Source of the DNA: Fluviispira multicolorata
GTDB taxonomy: Bacteria > Bdellovibrionota_B > Oligoflexia > Silvanigrellales > Silvanigrellaceae
Direction: 5' to 3'
DNA length: 64,000 bases
NCBI RefSeq assembly: GCF_009208585.1
Contig: NZ_WFLN01000008.1
Coordinates: 1 to 64,000, forward strand
Shown: positions 8,716 through 17,909 of the stretch, in pieces
Position numbering within the stretch: the stretch's first letter is position 1
How the letters are laid out: each line of letters starts with the position of its first letter
Translations under genes and position numbers: made by a program
The notes under the pieces: model-generated
What the model was told of the DNA's origin: nothing
The model's input: the letters and a program-made list of their open reading frames with translations, nothing else
Databases searched by the model: none

Positions 8716-9825
8716 TTAAAAATAGTTTTTTATTTTAGAATAAATATTTTCTGAAGAAATGCTTTTTAAGCATTTTAAATTTTTAAATCTACAATGCGAT
8801 TTGCCATGGCGTGAACAAGGGCTACAAGAAAGATTTTCATATTCAATAGATATCTTTTCATAAAGAGGGGCAAAGCCAAAGTTTGGAGATGTTGCACCGA
8901 AGATGACACTTGCAGGTTTGTTATAGGCATCAGCAGCATGACTCGCAAATGAGTCATTTGAAACAATATAATTTGCATTTGCAATGAGATCAAGAGTTTG
9001 TCCAAGAGTTGTTTTGTCAATTAAATTTAGAACTCTTTTATTATTTGGATAATTTAAATATTCACCAATAAACTCCTCTGATTTTGCACCACATAGGATA
9101 ATATCAGCGTTTGTTCGGCTTAATATAAAATGTATAAGTTCTTTAAAGCTTTCTTTGGGCCACATTTTTATAAAATTACTTGCACCTGGAAAAATGCATA
9201 TGTAATTTATTTTAGGTAGGGGAAAGCTTTTATTATATATTAAAGTTGTTGGTTTAATTGTAATAAATTGAGAAATATTGCTTTTATCATTTTTAATGAT
9301 TTTATCAATGAGCTGCTCTTGCAAGTCATGAATTCGAGTGATTTTTTTAATTACGCTATTTCTTTTTTGAGAAACACAAAAATAAGAAAGGAAGATTAAG
9401 AATATTCTATACAGTATTCTTTTGTTTACAGAGTAAGAAGCATTAAAAGATAAATGCAGTTGTTTTTCAATAATTTTTTTTGCTCGTCTACTTCTCTTTG
9501 TTTTTTGTAAATCAATGTAAATATTGTTTTTATTTGTTTTAATATTATTTATTTTTTGGATAAAATGCTCTTTAATTAAAACTTGAGAATTAAAAGAATA
9601 TCGAATGTCTAAATCTTTATCAATACAAATATAAGCATTTAAATCTTTAATGCGTTGAGCTATTTCTTCGGTTATGAATGAAGTCACTAAAACGGGAAAA
9701 TATCCATTTAATTTTAGTTTTGCAATGATACGAGATGCAATAATGACATCACCAATTGCGCTCATGCGTGTTATAAATACAATTCTTTCAAAATTATTCA
9801 TGCTTCTATCTTGTTCAATACTCAT
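8716..9825 (-). CDS. Glycosyltransferase family 9 (lipopolysaccharide heptosyltransferase-like)
   Basis: GT9 enzymes add heptose to the LPS inner core at the cytoplasmic face of the inner membrane. The signature is present: N-terminal VFITRMSAIGDVIIASRI, a central PGASNFIKMWP (substrate binding after the domain linker), and NANYIVSNDSFASHAADA with FGATSPNFGFAPL near the C-terminus. At 369 aa it is a normal length. The start could also be the second Met (9801), since most relatives begin close to the first strand; neither has a strong Shine-Dalgarno. The C-terminal part has a cysteine cluster (SCSPCSRHGKSHC). Confidence 0.82.
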   Translation of the reverse strand: MSIEQDRSMNNFERIVFITRMSAIGDVIIASRIIAKLKLNGYFPVLVTSFITEEIAQRIKDLNAYICIDKDLDIRYSFNSQVLIKEHFIQKINNIKTNKNNIYIDLQKTKRSRRAKKIIEKQLHLSFNASYSVNKRILYRIFLIFLSYFCVSQKRNSVIKKITRIHDLQEQLIDKIIKNDKSNISQFITIKPTTLIYNKSFPLPKINYICIFPGASNFIKMWPKESFKELIHFILSRTNADIILCGAKSEEFIGEYLNYPNNKRVLNLIDKTTLGQTLDLIANANYIVSNDSFASHAADAYNKPASVIFGATSPNFGFAPLYEKISIEYENLSCSPCSRHGKSHCRFKNLKCLKSISSENIYSKIKNYF

Positions 9826-9826
9826 A

Positions 9827-10276
9827 TCAGTTGTGTTTTTTCATTGCGGTAAAAATAAAAAGGGCGGACCAAATTCCGATAGTTATAATATAAAGAATTC
9901 CACCTAGAGCCGCAATAGCAGTCACTGGGGATATGTTCCCATTTGCATTTGGGAAAAAAGCTTGGAGAACTATTCCTAAACCAAATATCGGAATACTTAG
10001 TGAATTAACAATAATGATTATTGAAACATATTTTCGAGGTAAATATATTTTAATATGACTTAACGTTAAGGCAATTAAAAGAGTTGTAATACCCATTAGG
10101 TTCATGTGCGCATGAGCCGAGCGTAAAAGAGTTCTTTGCCAACCAATGAGCCACGTGGGATCTGCATTAGTAGCGCTCATGATTTCGATACGTGAGCCAA
10201 GCACACTTCCGAATATGCTCCATGCAAATATCCAAAAGAAACCAAGTCCAATTAAAAGTAATTTTGTCTTCTGCAA
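9827..10276 (-). CDS. Four-TM membrane protein with an SAHAHMNLMG motif
   Basis: A 149-aa protein with four predicted membrane helices (about residues 6-28, 55-75, 82-105, 118-142). The motif LLRSAHAHMNLMG in the second helix recalls the HAH(L/M)N segments of small haem-copper-oxidase subunit I-like proteins. That resemblance is from memory and there are too few helices for an oxidase. It is the first gene of the operon and ends one base before the glycosyltransferase start. Function unknown. Confidence 0.6.
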   Translation of the reverse strand: MQKTKLLLIGLGFFWIFAWSIFGSVLGSRIEIMSATNADPTWLIGWQRTLLRSAHAHMNLMGITTLLIALTLSHIKIYLPRKYVSIIIIVNSLSIPIFGLGIVLQAFFPNANGNISPVTAIAALGGILYIITIGIWSALFIFTAMKKHN

Positions 10277-10459
10277 AATTTAACCTCATTCTTTAAAGTT
10301 GAGAGTTTAAAGGGCATTAGAAAGTTTCAAAGCGACAAAATAATTTACTTTATCTAGAATGACTTTACATCTACGTCGACAGGAGATTAAACCTCAATTA
10401 CGATCATTTTGTAGCAAAGTGATCGAAAGCTTATAACGTAATGTAACTGGTAGAAATCA

Positions 10460-11242
10460 ATGCACCTTAGACTTGAAAACTTTGATGGCCCCCTCGATCT
10501 CCTCCTGCATCTTATAAAAGCTCAGGAACTTAACATATTTAATATTCCAATAGCTATTATAACAGAGCAGTATCTTAGTTTTTTAAAGCAAGTTCCTGAA
10601 TTAGATTTCCATTCAGCCGGAGAATATCTTGCAATGGCTGCCCAGCTTATAGAGATTAAAGCTAATTTATTGCTGCCTGTATTGCAAAGAAGCATAGAGA
10701 ATATTGAAAGCTTACTGGAAATTCCAGAGGAAGATCCACGGAGAATTCTTGTCGAACAACTTTTAGAGTTTGAAACCTTAAAAAGAGCTTCAGAAATTCT
10801 GGAAGCAATGAATGCTGAAGCTGCGAATATTTATCCCACAGCAGAGTTTAAGCGAAGAGATGATGAGTTTTCAAACTTTGAGCATCCTATTAAAGGCAAT
10901 CCATTTGATCTTATTATTTCTTTAGAGCGTGTGTTGCTAAAATATTCAAATACATCTCGACCTAAGGTAGTCGTTCGTGCGCAAAAAATAACTATCCAGC
11001 AAAAAATGGAGTTAGTAAAAAAGCGTTTAGAAGAAACACAAAATTTAACCTTAAAAGATCTTTTAATAGAATGTTTGTCACGCTATGAACTTATAGTGGT
11101 TATTATGGCGGTTTTAGAGCTGTGTAAAGCAAACCATGTGAATATATGCCAAGAAAATTTATTCTCTGAAATTATATTGGCAAAAGGTGAAAAGTTTTAT
11201 GATGATAGTTCTAATTTTCAGAACATTGAAGCATCTTTGTAA
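10460..11242 (+). CDS. scpA: Segregation and condensation protein A
   Basis: Kleisin subunit of the SMC-ScpAB condensin that compacts and separates chromosomes. The 260-aa protein starts with the typical LRLENFDGPLDLLLHLIKAQ and continues with FHSAGEYLAMAAQLIEIKA (SMC-neck binding region). The C-terminal winged-helix part (LKDLLIECLSRYELIVVIMA, then VLELCKANHV) is also typical. No strong Shine-Dalgarno precedes ATG 10460. scpB is not adjacent but lies about 32 kb away at 42902-43591. The last 32 bp overlap the convergent gene at 11211. Confidence 0.93.
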   Translation: MHLRLENFDGPLDLLLHLIKAQELNIFNIPIAIITEQYLSFLKQVPELDFHSAGEYLAMAAQLIEIKANLLLPVLQRSIENIESLLEIPEEDPRRILVEQLLEFETLKRASEILEAMNAEAANIYPTAEFKRRDDEFSNFEHPIKGNPFDLIISLERVLLKYSNTSRPKVVVRAQKITIQQKMELVKKRLEETQNLTLKDLLIECLSRYELIVVIMAVLELCKANHVNICQENLFSEIILAKGEKFYDDSSNFQNIEASL

Positions 11243-12362
11243 TATGATTTCTAAAGGCAACGCTTAAGGGATATTCTTCATCGTTAAGCCGCATTTCAAG
11301 ACGTGCTGTTGTAATATTATCTTTTGAAATTGACATATTTAAAGATTGAATTTCTTCATCGATCATTTCTCGAAATTTAATATTGCCCGTATTAAGTTCA
11401 CTCATTTTTTGTTGCAGTTTTTGAATTTCTGATATATTTTCATTCAACTTTGATAACTGAATACCCAATCTATTTAAATAAAAAATGTTTTCAAGTTCTC
11501 TTGTTTTATTTTCATCTATTATTTTATGCTGATTCTTATTATTCCTAATTATAAGATGAGTTAGCTTCAAAATTAAGTGAATTTTATTAAATAAATTTTC
11601 GATAGTGCTATCTAGTATTTCTTCTTTAATTGATATTAATGATATTGTAACTTTATTATCTTTCATGTTTTCAATATACATATATGAATGTATTGCGCAT
11701 TCAACTAGGGATAAAATTTTATACATTAATATTCTGATTGACTCTTCTTCCCAAAAACTTAAGGGTGCATTGAAATCTTCTTTTTTTGTGATTTTTTGAC
11801 CAGATAGTTTTGTTAGAAATTGATTTAATTTTTCTTCATACAAAAAAAATTCTTCTTTAATATTTTTTGTATTTTCTAAGAGAAGAAGGGCGCGATATGC
11901 TCTTAAAGCAAAACTGGGTTGTTCTGATATTTTATTCAAGTTTAATTTTGTTTTTTCAACAAGACTTTTTTTTATTTTTTGAATGATATCATTGCTTTCA
12001 TAAAAAAGATATTTAAGCATAAAAAGACTCAAAACTTGTCTTGAAACAGGGGTTCCTTGGGTAAAATCAAACTGATTTATTAGTTTATCTATTTGATTTT
12101 TTTGATTATTATCAAGACTTATGTGCTGAGCATGGATGAAATCAATGAAAAGAGCTTCTCCACTTTCAATTAAGCCATAAGAAGCTCTAACTATGAATTT
12201 CAAGCACTCTAAGTATGGAAGATCTGTTATTTCTTGATTTATCAATAGAAATGAATTTTCATTGTTGACCACAAGCAAACTTCCCGATATAAAGCCCCTC
12301 TGCATGAATTTTTTTGCAGGGCTGTGTGAATGAAAGTGCGTTTCGCTACATTCTACATCCAA
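11211..12362 (-). CDS. Uncharacterised protein, helix-rich
   Basis: A 383-aa open frame without any domain I recognise. It is rich in Leu, Lys, Asn and Glu, with long predicted helices; residues about 295-345 look like a coiled coil. There is no signal peptide or membrane segment. An N-terminal part (SGSLLVVNNENSFLLIN, about 27-43) looks like a small beta domain. The first codon is TTG 12362 without a clear ribosome binding site; ATG 12305 is a possible alternative. It is convergent with scpA (32-bp overlap) and divergent from rplM. Confidence 0.6.
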   Translation of the reverse strand: MDVECSETHFHSHSPAKKFMQRGFISGSLLVVNNENSFLLINQEITDLPYLECLKFIVRASYGLIESGEALFIDFIHAQHISLDNNQKNQIDKLINQFDFTQGTPVSRQVLSLFMLKYLFYESNDIIQKIKKSLVEKTKLNLNKISEQPSFALRAYRALLLLENTKNIKEEFFLYEEKLNQFLTKLSGQKITKKEDFNAPLSFWEEESIRILMYKILSLVECAIHSYMYIENMKDNKVTISLISIKEEILDSTIENLFNKIHLILKLTHLIIRNNKNQHKIIDENKTRELENIFYLNRLGIQLSKLNENISEIQKLQQKMSELNTGNIKFREMIDEEIQSLNMSISKDNITTARLEMRLNDEEYPLSVAFRNHITKMLQCSEN

Positions 12363-12473
12363 TGCGGGGTTATGTCACTGCTTCTGCAGGAACTCCACAC
12401 CTTTTGGGGGAGTGGCATGAGTGATTTTAATTCCTCTCTGATTTCAGCATCTTGCGTTGAGATAACGCCCAAT

Positions 12474-12502
12474 TTGACTGCAATGGTGAGAAAGAGAATA
12501 AC
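12474..12502 (+). promoter_or_regulatory. Putative promoter of rplM-rpsI
   Basis: TTGACT (12474-12479), a 17-bp spacer and AATAAC (12497-12502) give a five-of-six and a four-of-six match to the housekeeping consensus. They lie about 70 bp before rplM. No other gene is seen between 12363 and 12574. Confidence 0.45.
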
Positions 12503-12574
12503 GCTCGCAAGTGAATTTGTAATTAATTGAATTTACAGGTTAAATTCATTATTTTGTTAAGTGGAGTTCTTTAT

Positions 12575-13018
12575 ATGAAAACTTATTCTGCCAAAGCTTC
12601 TGAAATTCAGAAGAAATGGTTCATTGTCGATGCTGAAGGTAAAACTCTCGGGCGTCTTGCGACTCAAATTGCTTATATTTTACGTGGTAAACACAAACCA
12701 ACATTTACACCGCACATGGATATGGGCGATAACGTTGTTGTTATTAATGCTGGTAAAGTTAAGCTTTCTGCAAACAAAGAGCTTACAAAGCTTTATCATC
12801 GCCACACAGGTTTCTTTGGTGGGTTAAAAACTCAAACCGCCGCTGAAATCCGTGCAACTCAACCTGAGCGTTTGTTAGAACTTGCAGTTAAAGGTATGCT
12901 TCCCCACAATCGTTTGGGTGATGAATGCTATCGCCATCTAAAAGTTTATGCTGGTACCGAGCATCCACATGCTTCTCAAAAACCAGAAGCTTTACCTGAG
13001 CGTACAATTAAAAACTAA
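12575..13018 (+). CDS. rplM: 50S ribosomal protein L13
   Basis: 147 aa from ATG 12575, the start that matches L13 proteins ([20 protein letters not shown]) and has GTGGAG 9 bp upstream; the frame is open further upstream but that part is not L13. Conserved features include [29 protein letters not shown] and [20 protein letters not shown]. It forms the usual two-gene operon with rpsI. Confidence 0.97.
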   Translation: MKTYSAKASEIQKKWFIVDAEGKTLGRLATQIAYILRGKHKPTFTPHMDMGDNVVVINAGKVKLSANKELTKLYHRHTGFFGGLKTQTAAEIRATQPERLLELAVKGMLPHNRLGDECYRHLKVYAGTEHPHASQKPEALPERTIKN

Positions 13019-13046
13019 CAAACGATTTAAATGAGGTAGCCCTAAA

Positions 13047-13442
13047 ATGGCAGTTAAATATATTTCTGGCGTAGGCAAACGTAAAACTTCTATAGCCCGC
13101 GTTTATTTGGTTAAAGATGGCAAAGGTGCTATCACTATTAACCACCGCAGTCTTGAAGATTATTTTAAGCGTCCAACATCTCGCATGGTTGTTGAACAAG
13201 CTTTAAATTTAACTCAAACTCTTGGTAAAGTTGATATTCGTGTAACTGTTGTGGGCGGCGGTCTTTCTGGCCAAGCTGGCGCAATTCGTCATGGCATCAC
13301 AAATGCACTTTTAAATTTAAATCCAGAATTCCGTTCTGTGCTTAAATCTTCTGGTCTTATCACTCGTGATGCACGTATCAAAGAACGTAAAATGTATGGT
13401 TTACGTTCCGCTCGTGCTCGTTTCCAATTCTCCAAGCGTTAA
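13047..13442 (+). CDS. rpsI: 30S ribosomal protein S9
   Basis: 131 aa, with the S9 pattern [15 protein letters not shown] at the N-terminus, [17 protein letters not shown] in the middle and a basic C-terminal tail ending in FSKR that reaches the ribosomal P site. It follows rplM after 28 bp with GAGGTAGCC as ribosome binding site and is closed by a terminator, so the operon contains only these two genes. Confidence 0.97.
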   Translation: MAVKYISGVGKRKTSIARVYLVKDGKGAITINHRSLEDYFKRPTSRMVVEQALNLTQTLGKVDIRVTVVGGGLSGQAGAIRHGITNALLNLNPEFRSVLKSSGLITRDARIKERKMYGLRSARARFQFSKR

Positions 13443-13460
13443 AAATACCGCTTTGTGCAA

Positions 13461-13497
13461 AAAAAGAGTGCAGGTTTTATATCTGCACTCTTTTTTT
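13461..13497 (+). terminator. Terminator of rplM-rpsI
   Basis: A 13-bp stem (13461-13473 with 13483-13495, core GAGTGCAG/CTGCACTC) is followed by a T run, 18 bp after the rpsI stop. Confidence 0.92.
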
Positions 13498-13572
13498 ATG
13501 GTAAAATACTTTAAAATTTAATAATTAATTTATTTTTCAACAATCTAATTTAAAAAGTATTAACCTTTTAAA

Positions 13573-15111
13573 TTAACGTGCTGACTCAGAAACTTTTTTT
13601 GCAATCTGAACTGAAAGTTGCACACCATACCCAGATGAGCCTTTTGAAGGGTAGCCAATAGCTTGATTTTTATTTGACACACCCGCTATATCTATGTGTA
13701 CAAATGGTATGTCTTCGGTAAATTCTCTTAAAAAAGCTGCAGCTAGCATACTGCCAGCGCATCCTGGGGTCTTACCTAAGTTTAAAAGATCTGAAATACG
13801 GCCTTTGGTGTCGTCAGCAACTTCTTCCCAGACAGGAAGAGGATAGGCTCTCTCGCCTGTCTCTTCGGCAGACTTGATAACAATATTTTCGAGTTCTTTA
13901 TCAAATGCAAAAACCCCCGCTCCTACATGACCAAATGCTGTTATCATTGCTCCTGTGAGAGTTGAATATTCAATAATATAATCTGGCTTTAGATCTTTGG
14001 CTGCATAGTGAAGTGCATCACTTAATACAAGCCTTCCTTCAGCGTCAGTGTTGATTATTTCAATGGTTTTTCCAGAGTATCCAGTTAATATATCTCCCAC
14101 TCGGTATGAAAGAGCATCGATCATATTTTCGCAGAGAGCTCCAATTGCATAGACATGCACAGGTAGTTTTTGTTGAGCTATTGCAATAATAGAGCTGAGT
14201 GCAACTGCTGAACCAGACATGTCATATTTCATGCCTTCTTGGTAAGTTGAAGGATATTTTAAAGAGTATCCACCTGTATCCATTGTTAAACCTTTGCCGA
14301 CATAAGCTATAGTCTTGTTAAACTTTTCAGGTTTGTACTCAACGATGATGAATTGCGGTTCTTGAGCGCTGCCGCCTGCAACAGCCATCATTGCATTAAA
14401 GCCCATTTCTTTTAACTTTTGTGCTCCCCAAATTTGTACATTTAAATTTAATTTTTTAGCTTGTTCTGAAATATTTTCAGCAACATATTTTGGGGTAGCA
14501 ATATTGGGTGGACCATCTTGTAGGAGTCTGCAAGTATTTATAGAGTTATTTATGAATTCTGCATTTATAAGTTCATCATTGCATCCAGATAAATTTGAGA
14601 TATATGTTACATTAATTGGCTGCTCTCTTTCAGATAATGTCTGTGGAGTAGAGTTAGAATTTGGATATTTATAGATGCCTAAATTAAAGCCAATGTGAGA
14701 TTGGGATATAAGCTCATTTGATGAAATTAAGGTTGAGTATGGTAGGAAAATAACCTGGTGAGCTTTTAATGAAAGAGAGATTTCAGCTGATTTTATTCCA
14801 ATTTGGCGTGCTCTTGAAGGTTTTATATCTTGTTTTTTTCCTGCTCCTATTATAGCAATTCTTTTGCTTATTTTTTGATTTTCTGTAATAGATACACTGG
14901 ACTGTAACCACTTACCTTCAAAATCACCAAATGAAATAAGTTTTTGAATTGTACCGCCAAACTGTGTGTCGAGTTTGATCAATTCTTGAGATTTTAAAAT
15001 TCCCTTTTCGATATCATTTTCATCTATTATAATAATTGAAAGATCAGCATTGGTATTTTCAATACTGGTTTTATATTTAAATTCAAGTGGTTTTATTTTT
15101 GGAAGCGACAT
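13573..15111 (-). CDS. pepA: Leucyl aminopeptidase, family M17
   Basis: Cytosolic two-metal aminopeptidase that trims N-terminal residues from peptides; some homologues also bind DNA in Xer recombination. The M17 signature NTDAEGRLVLSDAL is at about residue 350. The metal-binding stretch YVGKGLTMDTGGYSLK lies near 275, and the catalytic arginine is in the signature (EGR). 512 aa from ATG 15111, chosen because GAGG lies 7 bp upstream; an in-frame ATG at 15126 has no such site. It stands alone and is divergent from mtgA. Confidence 0.93.
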   Translation of the reverse strand: MSLPKIKPLEFKYKTSIENTNADLSIIIIDENDIEKGILKSQELIKLDTQFGGTIQKLISFGDFEGKWLQSSVSITENQKISKRIAIIGAGKKQDIKPSRARQIGIKSAEISLSLKAHQVIFLPYSTLISSNELISQSHIGFNLGIYKYPNSNSTPQTLSEREQPINVTYISNLSGCNDELINAEFINNSINTCRLLQDGPPNIATPKYVAENISEQAKKLNLNVQIWGAQKLKEMGFNAMMAVAGGSAQEPQFIIVEYKPEKFNKTIAYVGKGLTMDTGGYSLKYPSTYQEGMKYDMSGSAVALSSIIAIAQQKLPVHVYAIGALCENMIDALSYRVGDILTGYSGKTIEIINTDAEGRLVLSDALHYAAKDLKPDYIIEYSTLTGAMITAFGHVGAGVFAFDKELENIVIKSAEETGERAYPLPVWEEVADDTKGRISDLLNLGKTPGCAGSMLAAAFLREFTEDIPFVHIDIAGVSNKNQAIGYPSKGSSGYGVQLSVQIAKKVSESAR

Positions 15112-15187
15112 AAATAACCTCGTCAAATGGTTTAAAAGACTGAGACTTTATATTGCTTTAATAGGTTAATCTTAGCAAGGAATTATA

Positions 15188-16048
15188 ATGAAAGTTTTCT
15201 CATTTACATTTTGTTTCATTCAACTTCCATTATTTTGTTTTGTTGTATTTTTATTATGGTTTATTCCTTGGGTATTTTTATTATATTCGGGAATCTTAAT
15301 GTATTTTCCTTATGAGGCAGATGGAAACTCACGTTATATTCGTGTCACAGGGCCTATCGTGGGTTTATTTTCTAATACTTGGGCGGAATATAAGGACATC
15401 CCTCATACTTGTAAAGCTGCTCTGATTGCTTCGGAAGACAATCGTTTTTATCAACACAATGGCGTCGATTTTGAAAGTTTAAAATCGAGTTTTTTATTCA
15501 ATCAGAAAGTTGGAAAAAGAAAAAGAGGAGGAAGCACAATAACCCAACAGTTGGTTAAAAATGCTTTCCTTTCAAGGAATAAAAATTATTTAAGAAAGTC
15601 TAGAGAATTAATTGGAGCATTTATTTTAGATGGAATCATGTTAAAAGAAAATCAATTGGAGTGGTACTTTAATGTAGTTGAGTTTGGCCCAAAGGTCTAT
15701 GGTTTAGAAAATGCAGCTCAGAAATATTTCAAAATAGAGGCGAAAAAGCTTTCTCCTTCACAATGTATTTCTTTAGTGGCTATTATTCCATCTCCTAGAA
15801 AATGGAATCAAAGTATTGTAAATAAAAAACCGACTCAATTTTTTGTTCAGAGGTATAATAAAATTTTGAGCACAATTCAGAAAATGGATTTGCTAAGTAA
15901 AAAGGAAATTTTATTAGCACAAAACTCTTGGTTTGGCATTCAACGTGTAGGTTTAGAAACTAACTCTACAAGAAAAATAAATGTCAATGGAAATGCTGTT
16001 AAGAGCGATGAAAGTACTGAAGATGTAGATAGTGAAGATGATGAATAA
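15188..16048 (+). CDS. mtgA: Monofunctional peptidoglycan glycosyltransferase
   Basis: Inner-membrane enzyme that polymerises lipid II into glycan strands, family GT51 without a transpeptidase domain. One membrane segment (about residues 10-40) is followed by the GT51 domain. Catalytic glutamate E83 is in ASEDNRFYQHNGVD, and the motifs GGSTITQQLVKN (114-125), RKSRE and LEWYFNVVEFGPKVYG follow. 286 aa is slightly longer than the usual 230-250 because of an acidic, probably disordered tail (SDESTEDVDSEDDE). AAGGAATTATA precedes the ATG. Confidence 0.9.
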   Translation: MKVFSFTFCFIQLPLFCFVVFLLWFIPWVFLLYSGILMYFPYEADGNSRYIRVTGPIVGLFSNTWAEYKDIPHTCKAALIASEDNRFYQHNGVDFESLKSSFLFNQKVGKRKRGGSTITQQLVKNAFLSRNKNYLRKSRELIGAFILDGIMLKENQLEWYFNVVEFGPKVYGLENAAQKYFKIEAKKLSPSQCISLVAIIPSPRKWNQSIVNKKPTQFFVQRYNKILSTIQKMDLLSKKEILLAQNSWFGIQRVGLETNSTRKINVNGNAVKSDESTEDVDSEDDE

Positions 16049-16082
16049 AACTCATTGAATGTAGTTCCTTAGCATGTTCTAC

Positions 16083-16111
16083 TTGACCAGTTTGAGACGC
16101 TTATGTATGAA
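16083..16111 (+). promoter_or_regulatory. Putative promoter of the binding-protein gene
   Basis: TTGACC (16083-16088), a 17-bp spacer and TATGAA (16106-16111) match the housekeeping consensus at five and four of six positions, about 85 bp before the start at 16198. Confidence 0.4.
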
Positions 16112-16197
16112 CAATCAAGTTTGAGTGAGGGAATATTTAAATCATTTATATTCTACACTGATGTACTTGGCAATGGCTTATTTAAAGAGGAAACGAA

Positions 16198-17100
16198 ATG
16201 AAATTAGGTTTTAGGCGGTTCTTTTTGCGTACCTTTTCCGTGTTCACAATTATCCCCTCAATGAGTTTATTTGCTGTAGCTGTAGATGGTACAAATTTAA
16301 AATTAGCACAAGATTCAAATATTCAGGCAGATTCAAAGTCTGTTCATAATAATCAAGATAAAAGTTTAAAAAAAGTTCAAGATGCAAAAGTTCTTAAAGT
16401 TTGTTCGGACGCAGGTTTTCTTCCTTTCGAAATGAAAACACAAAAAGGCGAATGGACTGGATTCGATGTCGAAATGATGAATCATTTTTCTAAATCTTTA
16501 AATGTAGATTTAAAAATGATTCAAATTAGTTTTGATGGTATTATTCCTGCTTTAATTTCTGGTAAATGTGATCTCATAGCAGCGGGTATGACAGTTACTT
16601 CTGAAAGAGAAAAAATTGTAACATTTAGTGATTCAACATTTACGAGTGGTTTGAGTATTGCTTTAAAAAATACAGAAGAGAATCAAGATAAATATAAAAG
16701 TCTAGAAGATATTGATAAAGAAAATAATAATATTGCCGTTAAAACAGGATACACAAGCGATATTTATTTATCAAAAACCCTAAAAAATGCACGTATTTTA
16801 AGATTCGATCAAGATGCAGATCTCGTCTTAGCAGTTACGCAAGGAAGAGCAAAAGCATTTGTTTCAGACACCACTTATGTTAATCTAATGGACAAAGACA
16901 AACAAAGTAAATTTTTAATTATTCCGACAAAAGTAGTTGCTGACAGTTTTTCAGTTGCTGCAAAAAAGTCAAGCAAAGAACTAATGAATAGTTTCAATAT
17001 CTTTTTAAAATCATGGAAAGAAAGTGGAGGCTATGCTAGAGCTGAAAAGTTTTATTTTCAGGATCAGCTTTGGAGATCTCAAGTGCTCGGTGTTAAGTAG
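16198..17100 (+). CDS. Amino-acid-type ABC transporter substrate-binding protein (SBP_bac_3)
   Basis: Periplasmic binding protein of the polar amino-acid family. After a signal peptide (RRFFLRTFSVF..., about 1-28) and a Lys/Gln-rich linker, the domain starts at about residue 65 with KVCSDAGFLPFEM. It continues with GEWTGFDVEMMNHF, SGKCDLIAAGMTVTSERE (the classical signature region) and FSVAAKKSSKEL. No permease or ATPase genes are adjacent, so its transporter must be elsewhere or it acts as a sensor. AGAGGAAAC lies just before the ATG. The last 8 bp overlap the convergent gene at 17093. Confidence 0.87.
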   Translation: MKLGFRRFFLRTFSVFTIIPSMSLFAVAVDGTNLKLAQDSNIQADSKSVHNNQDKSLKKVQDAKVLKVCSDAGFLPFEMKTQKGEWTGFDVEMMNHFSKSLNVDLKMIQISFDGIIPALISGKCDLIAAGMTVTSEREKIVTFSDSTFTSGLSIALKNTEENQDKYKSLEDIDKENNNIAVKTGYTSDIYLSKTLKNARILRFDQDADLVLAVTQGRAKAFVSDTTYVNLMDKDKQSKFLIIPTKVVADSFSVAAKKSSKELMNSFNIFLKSWKESGGYARAEKFYFQDQLWRSQVLGVK

Positions 17101-17863
17101 TTTTTAATTGTTCTTCGTTATCCAATAAGTATAGGTTTTGTCTTTGATTAAAAAACAATGTATTTATTGGAATTGAGTTTCGCTCACCAAAATAAGGCAC
17201 GAATTTTTGTGACCAATGATACCATTCTCTTTCGGTATGTTCCCAGATATGGTATTTTTTTATAAGTATTTCAAATAAATTTTTTAAGTGAATATGAGTT
17301 TTAAGAAATGATTTATCTAACTTTAGAACTTGGGGTAACTTAGTGTCCCCATTGTGTGGATCAACGTATATTTTAATTGAATCTAGTTTTTGAGTGCTTG
17401 TTCTATTTATTATTTGAGATTCTAAAATAATATCAATTCTATCTCGAAATCTTTTATTCAAAGTAGAAAATCTCCCAAAACTTAAGGTCATACCTTCGTA
17501 ATCTTTTATATTTTCTTTGTGATCGTGAAAAAATAAAAATCCTTGAGCTCGTGGATCATTTAAAATATCTCTAATAAAAAATTCTGAGTTTTCATCAAAA
17601 AAATGAATATTTTGTAATAAAATAATTCTGAGTAATGAAAATATATCATTATCAATACGAATATCCCATCGATAACTTTGGAATGTACAAAGATTATATT
17701 TATTCCACGGACGTGACCATCCTATTTTTCTTTTACTTCTATAATCTTCAAAAATTTGCATGAGAGATAGGAGAATATAATTTGGTAATTTTTTTATTGT
17801 TAAAGCTTGATATGTTGATTTATAATTTGATTCAGTATTTATTTCTTTGACTTCGTCTATCAT
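17093..17863 (-). CDS. Uncharacterised protein
   Basis: A 256-aa soluble protein rich in Ile, Asn, Phe and aromatic residues, without signal peptide. I recognise no domain. Visible features are a WSRPWNKYNLCTFQSYRWDI segment (about 49-68), a FFHDHKENIKDYEGMTLSFG segment in the middle, and a Trp/His-rich part HIWEHTEREWYHWSQKF near the C-terminus. It ends within the convergent binding-protein gene and is preceded by AGGGGTCTAA at its ATG. Nothing in the neighbourhood suggests a role. Confidence 0.55.
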   Translation of the reverse strand: MIDEVKEINTESNYKSTYQALTIKKLPNYILLSLMQIFEDYRSKRKIGWSRPWNKYNLCTFQSYRWDIRIDNDIFSLLRIILLQNIHFFDENSEFFIRDILNDPRAQGFLFFHDHKENIKDYEGMTLSFGRFSTLNKRFRDRIDIILESQIINRTSTQKLDSIKIYVDPHNGDTKLPQVLKLDKSFLKTHIHLKNLFEILIKKYHIWEHTEREWYHWSQKFVPYFGERNSIPINTLFFNQRQNLYLLDNEEQLKTT

Positions 17864-17909
17864 TTAGACCCCTCGCATTTATTTTCTAACATTGGTATAT
17901 TAATTTGAC

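Noticed and set aside
12330-12530. 66-aa frame before rplM
   Set aside because: It overlaps the divergent gene start and the rplM promoter, and has no ribosome binding site or recognisable sequence.
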